Below, piece after piece: positions 9,877 through 19,052 of a DNA stretch of 64,000 bases (its first letter is position 1; each line of letters begins with the position of its first letter). The notes below the pieces were generated by a model. That model ran no database searches. It was not told the origin of the DNA and saw only the letters and a list, made by a program, of their open reading frames with translations. Made by a program: the position numbers and the translations under genes. This DNA is from Thalassoglobus neptunius (GTDB lineage: Bacteria; Planctomycetota; Planctomycetia; Planctomycetales; Planctomycetaceae), in the NCBI RefSeq assembly GCF_007859735.1, contig NZ_SIHI01000001.1, forward strand, positions 2,716,884 to 2,780,883, written 5' to 3'.

Positions 9877-11142
9877 TCACTTCCGTCCGTTTCTGTTCGC
9901 CTTTGTCCTCTTTGGCTCCCCATTTGGCTCCCCACTACCCCGCTGCTGACCACTTGTCTTCGACTGAGATTTCTTGCCAGTCGATTTCGCGGATTTCTTT
10001 CTGACAGTCTCCATCACGTGCACGGCTTGAGAGTGATCTGAGTCGATCCAGTGAGCGTAGGTCTTCATCAGAACTTCGACTGTGTCACCCAGCCATGCCG
10101 CAGCCCTCGTGACTGGTAGACCGTTCGACAATGCGATCGATGCCGCTGTATGTCTCGCTGAATGGAATCCGCACTCGTCCAGATTCAGTCTTCTGAGACG
10201 TGGCTTCCAGTTGCGGTTGGCGAAGTTGCTGCGCCTCAGAAAAGACCCCCGCTGATTGAGGAATACGAAGTCCCTCGCGTGGAGCTTCCGCTCACCATTC
10301 GCGACTTGAATCGTCTGGTCGGTCTCAAACCCCGCCCTGCTCTCTTTGATCGTCCGAATGACTTCCATCGTCTCCACCGGAATGTCGATCAGCCGATAAG
10401 AGTTGCTGGTTTTGGGTGTCGTCTCAATGAAGATCGTCCCGTCAGTCTCGACCAGTCCCTGCTCAATCAAAATCTTCCCGGCTCCGAAATCGATGTGCTT
10501 CCACAGCAGTCCGAAGATCTCCGACTGCCTCATGCCTGAGAGAAACGCCAGCAAATAGACACCAAACAGATCGTCGTTTTGAGCATCGTTCAGAATCTGC
10601 TCCATTTGTGTCGTCGTGAACGCCTTCACCTTTTTTCTGTCGTAGCCAGGTCGTGGAATTACTTTGCAGGGATTCTTGTCGATCTCCCCTTTCTTGACGG
10701 CATGATCCAGCGACCGACTCAACAGATCAAATGCGTTTCGGCGCTGCGAGTTCACACCGTTCTCTTCCAAGTCCTCCAGCCACTGAGAGACCATACTGGA
10801 AGTCAGTTCGTGGACAGACAACTCTTCCAATTCACCCAGATGAACCCTCACCCGATCATAGTAGTCCTTCGACGTTTTCTTGAGCTTGGACCGATCAGCG
10901 ATGTATCGATCAATGAGAATCTTCACCGTGGCCCCAGACAGACTTTCTTCGAAGTCCGAATAGTGGATTGGGTAAAGTTCGTCCAAAAGATCTCTCAGAC
11001 CTTCGTGAGCTTCCTGCTCATTTCTTGCCCGTCTGCGGATTCTTTGCCCTTCCAGAGTTCTCGCAGAATACCTCCATCGCCCGTCTGCTTCCTGGTAGAC
11101 TGTCCCTGACCCGTAGTCTCGCTTACTGCGTTTCTTGGCCAT
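9877..11142 (-). CDS. Phage tyrosine integrase
   Basis: A 421-residue site-specific recombinase. The N-terminus has an arm-binding-like region (GSGTVYQEADGRWRYSARTL), then a SAM-like core-binding domain. The catalytic domain shows Arg I in SGMRQSEIFGLLW, the HxxR box HSARHTAASIAL, and a late box AAWLGDTVEVLMKTYAHW with His and nucleophile Tyr. It lies about 100 bases from the displaced tRNA fragment, as integrases usually lie next to att. The chosen ATG (MAKKRSKRD) overlaps the preceding gene. An upstream TTG at 11187 is less likely. Confidence 0.93.
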   Translation of the reverse strand: MAKKRSKRDYGSGTVYQEADGRWRYSARTLEGQRIRRRARNEQEAHEGLRDLLDELYPIHYSDFEESLSGATVKILIDRYIADRSKLKKTSKDYYDRVRVHLGELEELSVHELTSSMVSQWLEDLEENGVNSQRRNAFDLLSRSLDHAVKKGEIDKNPCKVIPRPGYDRKKVKAFTTTQMEQILNDAQNDDLFGVYLLAFLSGMRQSEIFGLLWKHIDFGAGKILIEQGLVETDGTIFIETTPKTSNSYRLIDIPVETMEVIRTIKESRAGFETDQTIQVANGERKLHARDFVFLNQRGSFLRRSNFANRNWKPRLRRLNLDECGFHSARHTAASIALSNGLPVTRAAAWLGDTVEVLMKTYAHWIDSDHSQAVHVMETVRKKSAKSTGKKSQSKTSGQQRGSGEPNGEPKRTKANRNGRK

Positions 11143-11596
11143 TCCTTGCACTGCTCCGTCTTGGCTCAACGACTGGCAATGCTGCAAAAAACTGTTCCGC
11201 GCTGAGTAAATTCTCGCGGTGAAACGTCTTCATCGGGACACCCAGACTCTTGCACTTGCGAGTGAATCCCCGCTTATCAAGTGACAAGGCGTCTGCGAAC
11301 TGCTCCGCGAAATACACACCAGACTGAGGAAGTCTGGGCGCAACGAAATTCTGACGGCATGTCGGATACTCACTGAACTCTTCTGCATAAAAATCCACTG
11401 TGTGCAAAATCAGTGTGTACCCGAAGATTCGATGTCGATAACTCGTTCGAATCTGATCCCGCATCCATCGCACCGAGTGCTGTCTTTTGGGATTCAGCCC
11501 CGGAAACGCCGCCATCCATTCCACATCCAGAAAGAATCCGTATTGAGGCAATACAGAATGCACGCCACTTGGTGCTGGATGCGGCAATCTCGTCAT
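11123..11596 (-). CDS. Unknown protein coupled to the integrase (possible excision factor)
   Basis: A 157-residue protein whose end overlaps the integrase start by 20 bases. It contains aromatic patches (PQYGFFLDVEWMAAFPG) and a C-terminal segment that could form a helix-turn-helix (QFADALSLDKRGFTRKCKSLGVP). Genes directly upstream of integrases often encode excisionases or repressors, so a DNA-binding role is plausible but unproven. The ATG was chosen for an upstream GGAG. A GTG at 11620 is the alternative. Confidence 0.6.
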   Translation of the reverse strand: MTRLPHPAPSGVHSVLPQYGFFLDVEWMAAFPGLNPKRQHSVRWMRDQIRTSYRHRIFGYTLILHTVDFYAEEFSEYPTCRQNFVAPRLPQSGVYFAEQFADALSLDKRGFTRKCKSLGVPMKTFHRENLLSAEQFFAALPVVEPRRSSARNGQETQ

Positions 11597-11706
11597 ATCG
11601 TGAAGGTCTCCAGTCGTCACAGCAACGATGCATTGAACTTAATTGGCCCCCTGAGCATCGTCAAGTTGCCGACCGTCAACCGATCAGTCGCAAGACTGTT
11701 CTTGGA

Positions 11707-13005
11707 TCACTCACTTCTGACGACTGACCCTTCTTCTTCCAGAGTCCCTGCGTTTCCGACAACGTAGAGAATACATCCGTCTGGACCTGACGCCGCATTG
11801 TAGAGCGGTGCCTCAGTCACGCTGTGCTGAAGATCCCAGACCACTTCGCCTGTCTCTCCGTCCAGTCTGGCCGCCTGTCGGGTGTCGTAGTCCTCATTGA
11901 ACCAGACCCCGAGCACGATCAGATCCCCGCCTTCAAGTTCGATCGCGTTGTAGACTCGACCTCCGATCGAAGACAGCGGAGTCTTCCAGACATTCTCTGC
12001 ACCGACCCACTTCTGAATCACCAGACGTTCGGTCGCTGCGTCTCCGGTCACTCCGAGAACGGCACTTCCCGAAAACCCCCGAATGAAATGGCATTCCCCA
12101 TTGAGTGACTCCACGCCTTCGACGCTCATGTCTCCGGTCACATCGAAGATCAACAGCGTTCTGACAACTGGACCGATCGGCTGTTGATCTTCCACGGCTG
12201 CGTAGGCGAATCCTCCGCTCGTGCAGACCCCCGGCTCCAGCGGGGTCAACCGACTCCCTTCGTCAAGTTCCAGAGTCTTGTCGACCGTCAGCGTGCCGTC
12301 CGTTCGCACCAGCTTCGCGACCTTCCCCTCCGTCTCCGTCGATGCCAGTCCGACGATCTTCCCATCGCCAACCCATCCGGCCGCATACAGTTCGATCCCC
12401 GGATTGTTGTCTGTGAACGACTGAACCGCACTCAGCGTGACGTCGAATCTGAGAACATCCTTCACCTGACCGAGTTTGAAGGTGACCGGGTTCCGCAACT
12501 GCTTCTGAATCACATCGACGTGATTCTCGACCCCGTTCTGCCGGACGGTCCCCGGCCACTCCATTGCCAGCGTGACGTCCAGTTCTCTGTCGAGTCCCCA
12601 CCGACTGATTCGATTGAACTCCACTCGCCAGTAGCCGTTCGAGTCCCGCACGGTCGACTCAAACGGATATCGCCCACCGGCCACGGCTGCGAACTCGCTC
12701 GAATAGTCTTCGAAGTCGTTCGAGTCGCCCCGATCTGTGTAGCGTGCGATGTACCCATACTGGATGTCTGAATCTCGGTCTCTTTCTCCGACCTGATTCC
12801 CAAACGCGAGCAACTCAACTCCGTCTTGAACACAGGTCACTCCGGGAGCGATCAGTGCGTCTCCGGAGTAGTCCACGAACACAGTGTCCTCAAACGTCTG
12901 ATCGTTGAACGGTGAATGCTCGTCACTCCAGATCTTTTCCCCAGTCTCCGCTCGTATTGCACGGATCGTCGCCTGTCCACAGCACTCACATCTCGTCACA
13001 AACAC
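11707..13005 (-). CDS. Beta-propeller-like phage protein, probably tail-associated
   Basis: 432 residues from a GTG overlapping the end of the previous gene, with a GGAG upstream. An N-terminal CECCGQ zinc-knuckle-like motif precedes repeated units resembling PQQ/quinoprotein propeller blades (RAETGEKIW near the start, LDGETGEVVWDLQ near the end). It is the last gene of the virion operon, where tail fibres or receptor-binding proteins normally lie. No family was firmly recognised. Confidence 0.72.
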   Translation of the reverse strand: MFVTRCECCGQATIRAIRAETGEKIWSDEHSPFNDQTFEDTVFVDYSGDALIAPGVTCVQDGVELLAFGNQVGERDRDSDIQYGYIARYTDRGDSNDFEDYSSEFAAVAGGRYPFESTVRDSNGYWRVEFNRISRWGLDRELDVTLAMEWPGTVRQNGVENHVDVIQKQLRNPVTFKLGQVKDVLRFDVTLSAVQSFTDNNPGIELYAAGWVGDGKIVGLASTETEGKVAKLVRTDGTLTVDKTLELDEGSRLTPLEPGVCTSGGFAYAAVEDQQPIGPVVRTLLIFDVTGDMSVEGVESLNGECHFIRGFSGSAVLGVTGDAATERLVIQKWVGAENVWKTPLSSIGGRVYNAIELEGGDLIVLGVWFNEDYDTRQAARLDGETGEVVWDLQHSVTEAPLYNAASGPDGCILYVVGNAGTLEEEGSVVRSE

Positions 13006-13007
13006 AC

Positions 13008-13694
13008 TTAGCACTCCGCTGCAATGGGGATGATCGTGCCGCCGTGCATTCCGAGAAGCACACGTCGGTTGTTGGCAATTCGTCCCCAAATGTTCAGGAA
13101 CGTCATGTTTCGAATTGAACCAACTGTGACGCCAATGTCGTTCGAAATGATCTGAGCCGACGACACATCCCCCTTCGTGCTCGTCTGATTCGTAAGTCCG
13201 AGCCATTGCCCGTGCGGAAGCGGCGTGATGTGATGATAGCCCTCCTCGAACCTCTCTTGAGATACGAACATGGCCACGATATTCGCGTAGACCCCTTGAT
13301 TGTATGGTTCGAGCTTGTTGTTCCCGTACCGGACCAGAAGCAGACGATTTGTCGAGACTCGTCCACCACTTTCATCCACCTGTGCCGTCAGCCCTTCAGG
13401 ACCACAGAACGTACAGTGTCCCTGATTTCGTGACGCAACCGCACCCATACCATTGAATGCGACAAACCCCAGTCCCCGCTGCCCTCCACCTTTGACGGCG
13501 TCCGTCTCTGACTGTGACGAACTGCGTTCTTCCGGAGACGATCCTGTTCTGAGCCACTCCGGATTCTTTCCGTTCGAATCAACCCGCTGCGGACCGCCAA
13601 TCAGGATCGGACAGAAAGGAGGAATCTTCACGCTGCCGACATTCTTGAACGGAATCGTCGCTTGATACTGGTAGGGATTGCGTTCGGTCGTCAC
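13008..13694 (-). CDS. Putative tail-tip structural protein
   Basis: 228 residues of unknown function. The start GTG overlaps the stop of the upstream gene (GTGTGA), so translation is coupled. The sequence is rich in Gly, Asn and Thr with strand-like segments (TIPFKNVGSVKIPPFCPILIGG) and a CTFCG motif. Its place between two tail-tip proteins suggests a baseplate or tip component. No motif supports more. Confidence 0.68.
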   Translation of the reverse strand: MTTERNPYQYQATIPFKNVGSVKIPPFCPILIGGPQRVDSNGKNPEWLRTGSSPEERSSSQSETDAVKGGGQRGLGFVAFNGMGAVASRNQGHCTFCGPEGLTAQVDESGGRVSTNRLLLVRYGNNKLEPYNQGVYANIVAMFVSQERFEEGYHHITPLPHGQWLGLTNQTSTKGDVSSAQIISNDIGVTVGSIRNMTFLNIWGRIANNRRVLLGMHGGTIIPIAAEC

Positions 13695-15409
13695 ACCTTG
13701 TCCTTCTGTGCTTCTTCGATATCGGAAACCTTCTTCTTGATGGTTTCGATTTCCATAACCCGGAGACGCTGCTCAAAGCTCGGAGCCAACGTACTGTGCT
13801 CGGTATTCAAACTTGCCTGTGTCTTTCCGACTCCACCACGCACAGACCAAGTCACCTGCTGAATCTTTCCGTCCAACTCGATGGCGTGAAATCCTGAATA
13901 CAGAGCATCGGTTCCACGCTCCGGCCGACGCCTTCTGGCTTCAACGTCCAGAACTTTCTCCGCTGCTGATTTCAATTCGGAATCGTTGTTGGTTGCCTTT
14001 TTGACTTTGTAGGTACTCTCCCGCCCACGCCGTTCATGGACATGCTGAATCCGAACCGTTGAATAAGCGTCCGGCCTCGAAATCAGTTCTGCACCCGTCC
14101 CAGATCGACCGGAAAGTTTCTTAGTCAGTGTCGATCTGTGAGTAATCCCCGTGTCCGGATCTCGGATCGAATACGAACACATCAGCCACAGTTTCGGAGC
14201 TTCGTAGTTATCACGTTTGTTGACGCGATAAACCGGCTCCGGCATCTTCACGACCTTGTTCGCAATGTCGAGTGAGATATTCCCTCGAAAGCGGTTGTTC
14301 AGCTTCGTTGCACCGGCTGGCACGACATCTGTTTCATAGATCCCCAGATTCTTGTCGTACCATTGACCGAGAACATACGGATCGAGTTCTGAAAATGACC
14401 CGTCATCGTTCTCTGCCGTGTCGAGCAATTTGGAATGCAGTTCGTACTGGCTTAGAGAAGTGACTTTCCAGTTCAGTTTTGGAACCGGCCCCAGTCTCCC
14501 ATCCGGCTGTCCCTTGATTCGAAACCACCTCCAGACGGTGCCCTTTGCGAGTGCCCTGGCCCGTTCTTGCTCCTCTTCGTCGCTGCCGAAAAGAATTGCT
14601 CTATCTGGATATTCTGGCGAGTACGACTCGAATCCATCGTCTGGTGCGTAGCTCAAATCTTTCCAGAGCTTGATCTGTCCATCCAAATCCAATCCGACCG
14701 GCTCCAAGAGCAAGAGCCCCTGCCAGCGAGACTTACCCGCCACAAACAAGAGTGAGTCTGGAATTGCCACTGACTCAATGGATGCCCCACCACTGATTGT
14801 CCGAACATCTGGAAGATTGGAGCCATTGCCCACTTTCACAATGCGGATCTTGTCTTTCAGTGTGAGGACAATTCTGCACGCATACTGTTCACACAGTTGC
14901 TGAAGTGCCGCCGCTGGCTTCACGTAGTCCCAGACGATTTCCGGAGTCTCTTCTTCCACCTCACTCGGAAGATCCCGAACATCTGGCGATGACTCTCCCA
15001 ACTGTTTCAGAAGGTCTTTCGCAAGGTCTCGCGGTGAACGCCTCGTCTCTTCCAGAATCGTCTTGTCGGGTTTGCGAACATTAAATCGCCCGTTCACGTA
15101 CCCACCGCCGCGCCACCACTTCCAGCGTCGATCGAGTACCCGGACGGTGTAGAGAACCTCCCCGCCTCCACCTCCCGAACGGAACATTCCGTCGATGGCA
15201 CACTGCTTGAATCGGAGAACTTCCCGCCCATTCTCTGAGAGAACAACGTCCCCGATCGCCGGAACGAAATCTTCTCGTCCGACAATCTGAAATGTGAACG
15301 AACTCGGTGACGCTCCATGACTGAGTGTCACCGTTGTATCACCGGTGTCGGAGCTCATTTGACCACGCCCCGACCCGTACTGGATGTCACACCACCGTTC
15401 TCCGGCCAT
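13691..15409 (-). CDS. Tail-tip/baseplate hub-like protein
   Basis: 572 residues. The N-terminal part has beta-rich sequence and segments such as YTVRVLDRRWKWWRGGGYVNGRFNV and DYVKPAAALQQLCEQYACRIVLT, reminiscent of gpD/gp27-like hub proteins that join the tail tube to the tip. The C-terminus is a predicted coiled coil (LRVMEIETIKKKVSDIEEAQ). It lies downstream of the tape measure and distal-tail-like genes, which fits a hub. Identification is by position and style. Confidence 0.7.
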   Translation of the reverse strand: MAGERWCDIQYGSGRGQMSSDTGDTTVTLSHGASPSSFTFQIVGREDFVPAIGDVVLSENGREVLRFKQCAIDGMFRSGGGGGEVLYTVRVLDRRWKWWRGGGYVNGRFNVRKPDKTILEETRRSPRDLAKDLLKQLGESSPDVRDLPSEVEEETPEIVWDYVKPAAALQQLCEQYACRIVLTLKDKIRIVKVGNGSNLPDVRTISGGASIESVAIPDSLLFVAGKSRWQGLLLLEPVGLDLDGQIKLWKDLSYAPDDGFESYSPEYPDRAILFGSDEEEQERARALAKGTVWRWFRIKGQPDGRLGPVPKLNWKVTSLSQYELHSKLLDTAENDDGSFSELDPYVLGQWYDKNLGIYETDVVPAGATKLNNRFRGNISLDIANKVVKMPEPVYRVNKRDNYEAPKLWLMCSYSIRDPDTGITHRSTLTKKLSGRSGTGAELISRPDAYSTVRIQHVHERRGRESTYKVKKATNNDSELKSAAEKVLDVEARRRRPERGTDALYSGFHAIELDGKIQQVTWSVRGGVGKTQASLNTEHSTLAPSFEQRLRVMEIETIKKKVSDIEEAQKDKV

Positions 15410-15427
15410 GCGTTTCTCCCATTAGAA

Positions 15428-18268
15428 TCAGGTGACCTGGATGAGCTTTCCACCCGCCGTAATGATTGTCTCTGTACCGAGGTTCTTGCGGATGTCGACA
15501 CCACTCGGGAGCGTGCCCAATGGATCTCGCAACTCAGTCGAAGATCCGAACAACTCAATCACATTGCCGCTGTTGAAATCTTTCTGACGTGGATCTTTCG
15601 AACAATCCACCACAGAATCCTTCGCCGTCAGATTTGTGACCTCGTCCGTTGTTCTCCAGTCGAGAACAGAATTGAACAGATCGATATCGGCGTGCCCACC
15701 TTCGATGAGAAGAACGTTCGTGTTGTGAGCTTCCAGCACAGTTGTGTCTGAATGGATCTCGACTTGTCCGCCTGAAAGATAGAGGTTCGTGAGAGTCACA
15801 CCTGCATTCATCCGGAGATCAACGTCGCTTTCTTGATCCTCCAGAAACCCAGTTCGCACTGTTGCCAGTGTGGACGACGATCCCTCAGTTGGTGCCACTT
15901 CCACAGAACCTTTTGTGACGTTCAAGACGTTGGACGCATGTGTTCCAAACAACACCAGAGCCTTCTCACCGTCATTCGCAGGTGATCCCGTGTTGAACAC
16001 ATTGATCGTGGATTGAACGGCTTTCAAATCCAGCCGCATCAGCGATGATCCCGGACCATCTCCCTCTCCGATCGAAACGACCGTTGCGCCCACTTCGAAT
16101 GACCGACCGCGATACTGGAAGTATTCGCCATCCGCATCGTAGACCGGAAGTCCGATCTCTCCAGTGTAGCTGGAATGAATGATCAATTCCGCCAGAGTCA
16201 CGGAAGCCAACGCATCAAGACCGTACCGCATGGACCTGTTGGAGTTGGTCAACACGAGGGTGTCAGAATTGCTCGGAAGTGATCCGGTCGAATAGTTGAG
16301 CGGTTCGTCCACATGTTCTGGACCGGTCGATGCTGTTGTCTCTGTCACTGTCGCTGTCGGCGATGCTGTTCCGGTCAGAAGTTTGTTCTCGGCAACCGGG
16401 TCAGCGAGATCTTGACCACTGAGCGATCCCGCAGCAGTAAAGGTGTATGGCCCACCGTCTGAACCTGTGACAGTCATGTTTCCAGAGCCGACAGACGACA
16501 AAGCTTGAACTGCTGTCTGGACAGTTGCCGAAGACGCGTTGTAGGCGAGTCCACTGGCAGTTTTCCCAAGAACCTTGACTGACCACGTCCCGCCAGTCGC
16601 TCCGATCAACTCGACACTCCACGCTTTCGGAGTTCCTGGATCACCCGCAGTGACTGTCGTCACTTCAGAACCGACTGCCAATGTGAGGTTGGTGACGTCT
16701 GACACCAAAGTCGGCACGTTGGTCCCGGCCTTACCACTGACGTACTCGACGTAGAACGGGGAAGCATCGGTCCCTGATCCTGTCACACTCGAATTGCCAG
16801 ACCCAATCTCGGACAGACCATCGATCGCCGTTTCGAGTGCTGCTGCTGCAATCGCATAAGACAAGTTGCCGGTTGGCGTTCCCCCTGCGTCCAGTGTGAA
16901 CGTCCCTCCGTCCCCTCTCACGATAATCCGATGAATTTCGTTGAGCAGACCTCCACCGTTCGCCAGTGCCGACGGTGCAGTCCCCACCGAGACGGTGATC
17001 AGTCCCTCATTCGAGTTCGCCATCGCGTTCCCGAACTCGACAATCACCATCGGGTCCGCCAATGTCCCTGCTGAAGCTGGAACGTGAACCGTGATGTCTC
17101 CTGAACCGATGTTGCTGAGTGCTTCAAGCACCGACTTGAGCGAACCTGTTGACGAGATCGACGTCGTGGTCTGTCCCTCGAACGTGTACGTTCTCGATGC
17201 TGACGCACCGTCATCGTATCCGTGGACGAACTGATGCTCGTTCGCTCCAGAACTGTTCCCATGCTGCTGGATCTTCTCCGCTGCCACATGCGTCAACAGC
17301 GTCCCGCTGGACCCATAGTCGATCTGGCAACTGATCGTGTTGTCTTCAAACACACTGAAGACGACGCAACCGATCTCACTTCCGGTGTTGTCCGAGAGCG
17401 TTTGCGTCTTAAAGTTCGAAATCGTCTTCGTGAACTTGCTCTGCCAGAACGCCAGAGTCATGAACTGCATTGTGTCGATCGTCGACGACACCCCATCGAC
17501 AGTCACAGTGATCTGAGACGACCCACCACTTCCCCCGTAAGCGTCCTGCTTCCGGTAGCTCATCATCCAGACCGTGGGAGCATTGTCCCCGATGTTCTGA
17601 ACGACTGAGATCTCGACTTCTGCCGCCGCAGTCAGTGACCCGGTGTTGACGGTCAACTCTGCAAGATTCCTGTTCCCCAGAGAACCGCTGTAGGTAATCA
17701 CATACGGATTCGCCATCGTTCCGGCGCCTGTGATTGTGACGTTGTCTTCTGTCACAGACGCCATCCCGGAAACCATCTTGGCTTTGATCGCCGTCAGATT
17801 CCCGTTCCAAGCAATCGCGTCACTCGTTTCGTCTCCGCTCCCGAAGTTCTGAGTGATTGTGTACGTGCCGCCAGTTCGAGTCGACGTGAAGTAGAACGAC
17901 TGGACTTCGTTCGTTCCCGGAGTCGCCTCCTGAATCGGGTCGACATCGATCACCGGATACAAACCTGACACAGTCACCGTGAACGGTTTTCCCGGTTCGT
18001 CGGCTTCAAGATCCAGATACGGTTCCCCAGACTCGTCGACGCCATACGTGGCGGTGATTTCTGCGAATTCTGCGACCTCAGAATCGTTCCACGCGTCTTC
18101 TGCCGCTTGAAGAAGACCTGATCGAGTTTCTCCCGGAGACTCAACAATCAGCGTTTTGTTTCCAATCGTGAAACCGACGTCCGAAGACTGATTCACCGAA
18201 CCAGACAATGTCACACGAGTGATCTGAGCAACCGCTTGTGAATCACCTCTCCAGATTACGACAGCCAT
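15428..18268 (-). CDS. Large repeat-containing tail fibre/tip protein
   Basis: 946 residues. The middle holds at least four divergent units of about 60-90 residues. Each is built on a helix with the pattern L..A...L..IGSGN.TV followed by TG.GT.ASPY.V.Y.G..G, and the units start near residues 157, 375, 480 and 585. The C-terminal third is Ser/Thr/Asp-rich and beta-helix-like (INVFNTGSPANDGEKALVLFG). Repeats of this kind build extended fibres. The gene follows the distal-tail-like gene and precedes the hub-like gene. Confidence 0.72.
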   Translation of the reverse strand: MAVVIWRGDSQAVAQITRVTLSGSVNQSSDVGFTIGNKTLIVESPGETRSGLLQAAEDAWNDSEVAEFAEITATYGVDESGEPYLDLEADEPGKPFTVTVSGLYPVIDVDPIQEATPGTNEVQSFYFTSTRTGGTYTITQNFGSGDETSDAIAWNGNLTAIKAKMVSGMASVTEDNVTITGAGTMANPYVITYSGSLGNRNLAELTVNTGSLTAAAEVEISVVQNIGDNAPTVWMMSYRKQDAYGGSGGSSQITVTVDGVSSTIDTMQFMTLAFWQSKFTKTISNFKTQTLSDNTGSEIGCVVFSVFEDNTISCQIDYGSSGTLLTHVAAEKIQQHGNSSGANEHQFVHGYDDGASASRTYTFEGQTTTSISSTGSLKSVLEALSNIGSGDITVHVPASAGTLADPMVIVEFGNAMANSNEGLITVSVGTAPSALANGGGLLNEIHRIIVRGDGGTFTLDAGGTPTGNLSYAIAAAALETAIDGLSEIGSGNSSVTGSGTDASPFYVEYVSGKAGTNVPTLVSDVTNLTLAVGSEVTTVTAGDPGTPKAWSVELIGATGGTWSVKVLGKTASGLAYNASSATVQTAVQALSSVGSGNMTVTGSDGGPYTFTAAGSLSGQDLADPVAENKLLTGTASPTATVTETTASTGPEHVDEPLNYSTGSLPSNSDTLVLTNSNRSMRYGLDALASVTLAELIIHSSYTGEIGLPVYDADGEYFQYRGRSFEVGATVVSIGEGDGPGSSLMRLDLKAVQSTINVFNTGSPANDGEKALVLFGTHASNVLNVTKGSVEVAPTEGSSSTLATVRTGFLEDQESDVDLRMNAGVTLTNLYLSGGQVEIHSDTTVLEAHNTNVLLIEGGHADIDLFNSVLDWRTTDEVTNLTAKDSVVDCSKDPRQKDFNSGNVIELFGSSTELRDPLGTLPSGVDIRKNLGTETIITAGGKLIQVT

Positions 18269-18314
18269 CTCTCAACTCTCCTTGTCCGATCCGCTCGAAC
18301 TTGCGTGATTTGTC

Positions 18315-19052
18315 TTACTGTGCCGTTGCGTAGGGACTTCCTGGGAACGGTGCGTTGTGGATAAACGAATAGCTGTAGGCAATCCCGAATTCAGTGAATG
18401 TGCCGTTCTGATTCTTCGGAGAGAAGAATGAATACCGTCGCAGTTCTTCGTTCTCAAAAGCCGCCCACCGTGGACGTGGAACAAAGATGTCCGGTGGTCC
18501 ATTCAATCCGACCACCTTCCCGCTCTGAACGGCATGGCACAACGTGAACCTGCGTGGACGTTGGATATCCCCACGCTCTCTCTTCAGTGCGATCCCAACC
18601 CTTGATGGTCCACCCGTTCCAGTGAACTCAATCGTTTCTTCGAAGCTCCACAGGAACTGTGTGTTCACGGCGGCAATTCGCTCAATTGCCTCCAGTTCGA
18701 TTGCATAGTCCCAATAAGTGGAATACTCAGCGTTGTAGACCTGCTGATTTGTCGGACGCGAAATCACCCGGATTCCACCAATGCAATCCCTGTTTCGAAT
18801 CGCCAAGTCCGGAGTCTGTGCCCCATCATTCCAATCCAGACTGAAATCTCCACCATCTTGGCTATAGGCTTGCAGGACGTTCTCAATTTTCGACTTGAGT
18901 TCGCTCTGTGTCTCCGCGTGCAGTTGTCCTTTCAGTGCGATTCGACGTTCGACTGCATACGGATGTCCGCGCGGAGTTCTCAAGACTTTCGCTGTCGCTG
19001 AAGCACTCGTTTCGTAGATCTCATGTCGATAATTCCCGTACGTCAGACGCAT
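18315..19052 (-). CDS. Putative distal tail protein
   Basis: 245 residues, starting with a TGATG overlap to the tape-measure stop. The position immediately after the tape measure is where siphophages encode the distal tail (Dit) protein. The sequence is compatible: an N-terminal beta-rich half (HEIYETSASATAKVLRTPRGHP) and a second half with galectin-like strand spacing. No diagnostic motif was seen. Confidence 0.7.
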   Translation of the reverse strand: MRLTYGNYRHEIYETSASATAKVLRTPRGHPYAVERRIALKGQLHAETQSELKSKIENVLQAYSQDGGDFSLDWNDGAQTPDLAIRNRDCIGGIRVISRPTNQQVYNAEYSTYWDYAIELEAIERIAAVNTQFLWSFEETIEFTGTGGPSRVGIALKRERGDIQRPRRFTLCHAVQSGKVVGLNGPPDIFVPRPRWAAFENEELRRYSFFSPKNQNGTFTEFGIAYSYSFIHNAPFPGSPYATAQ

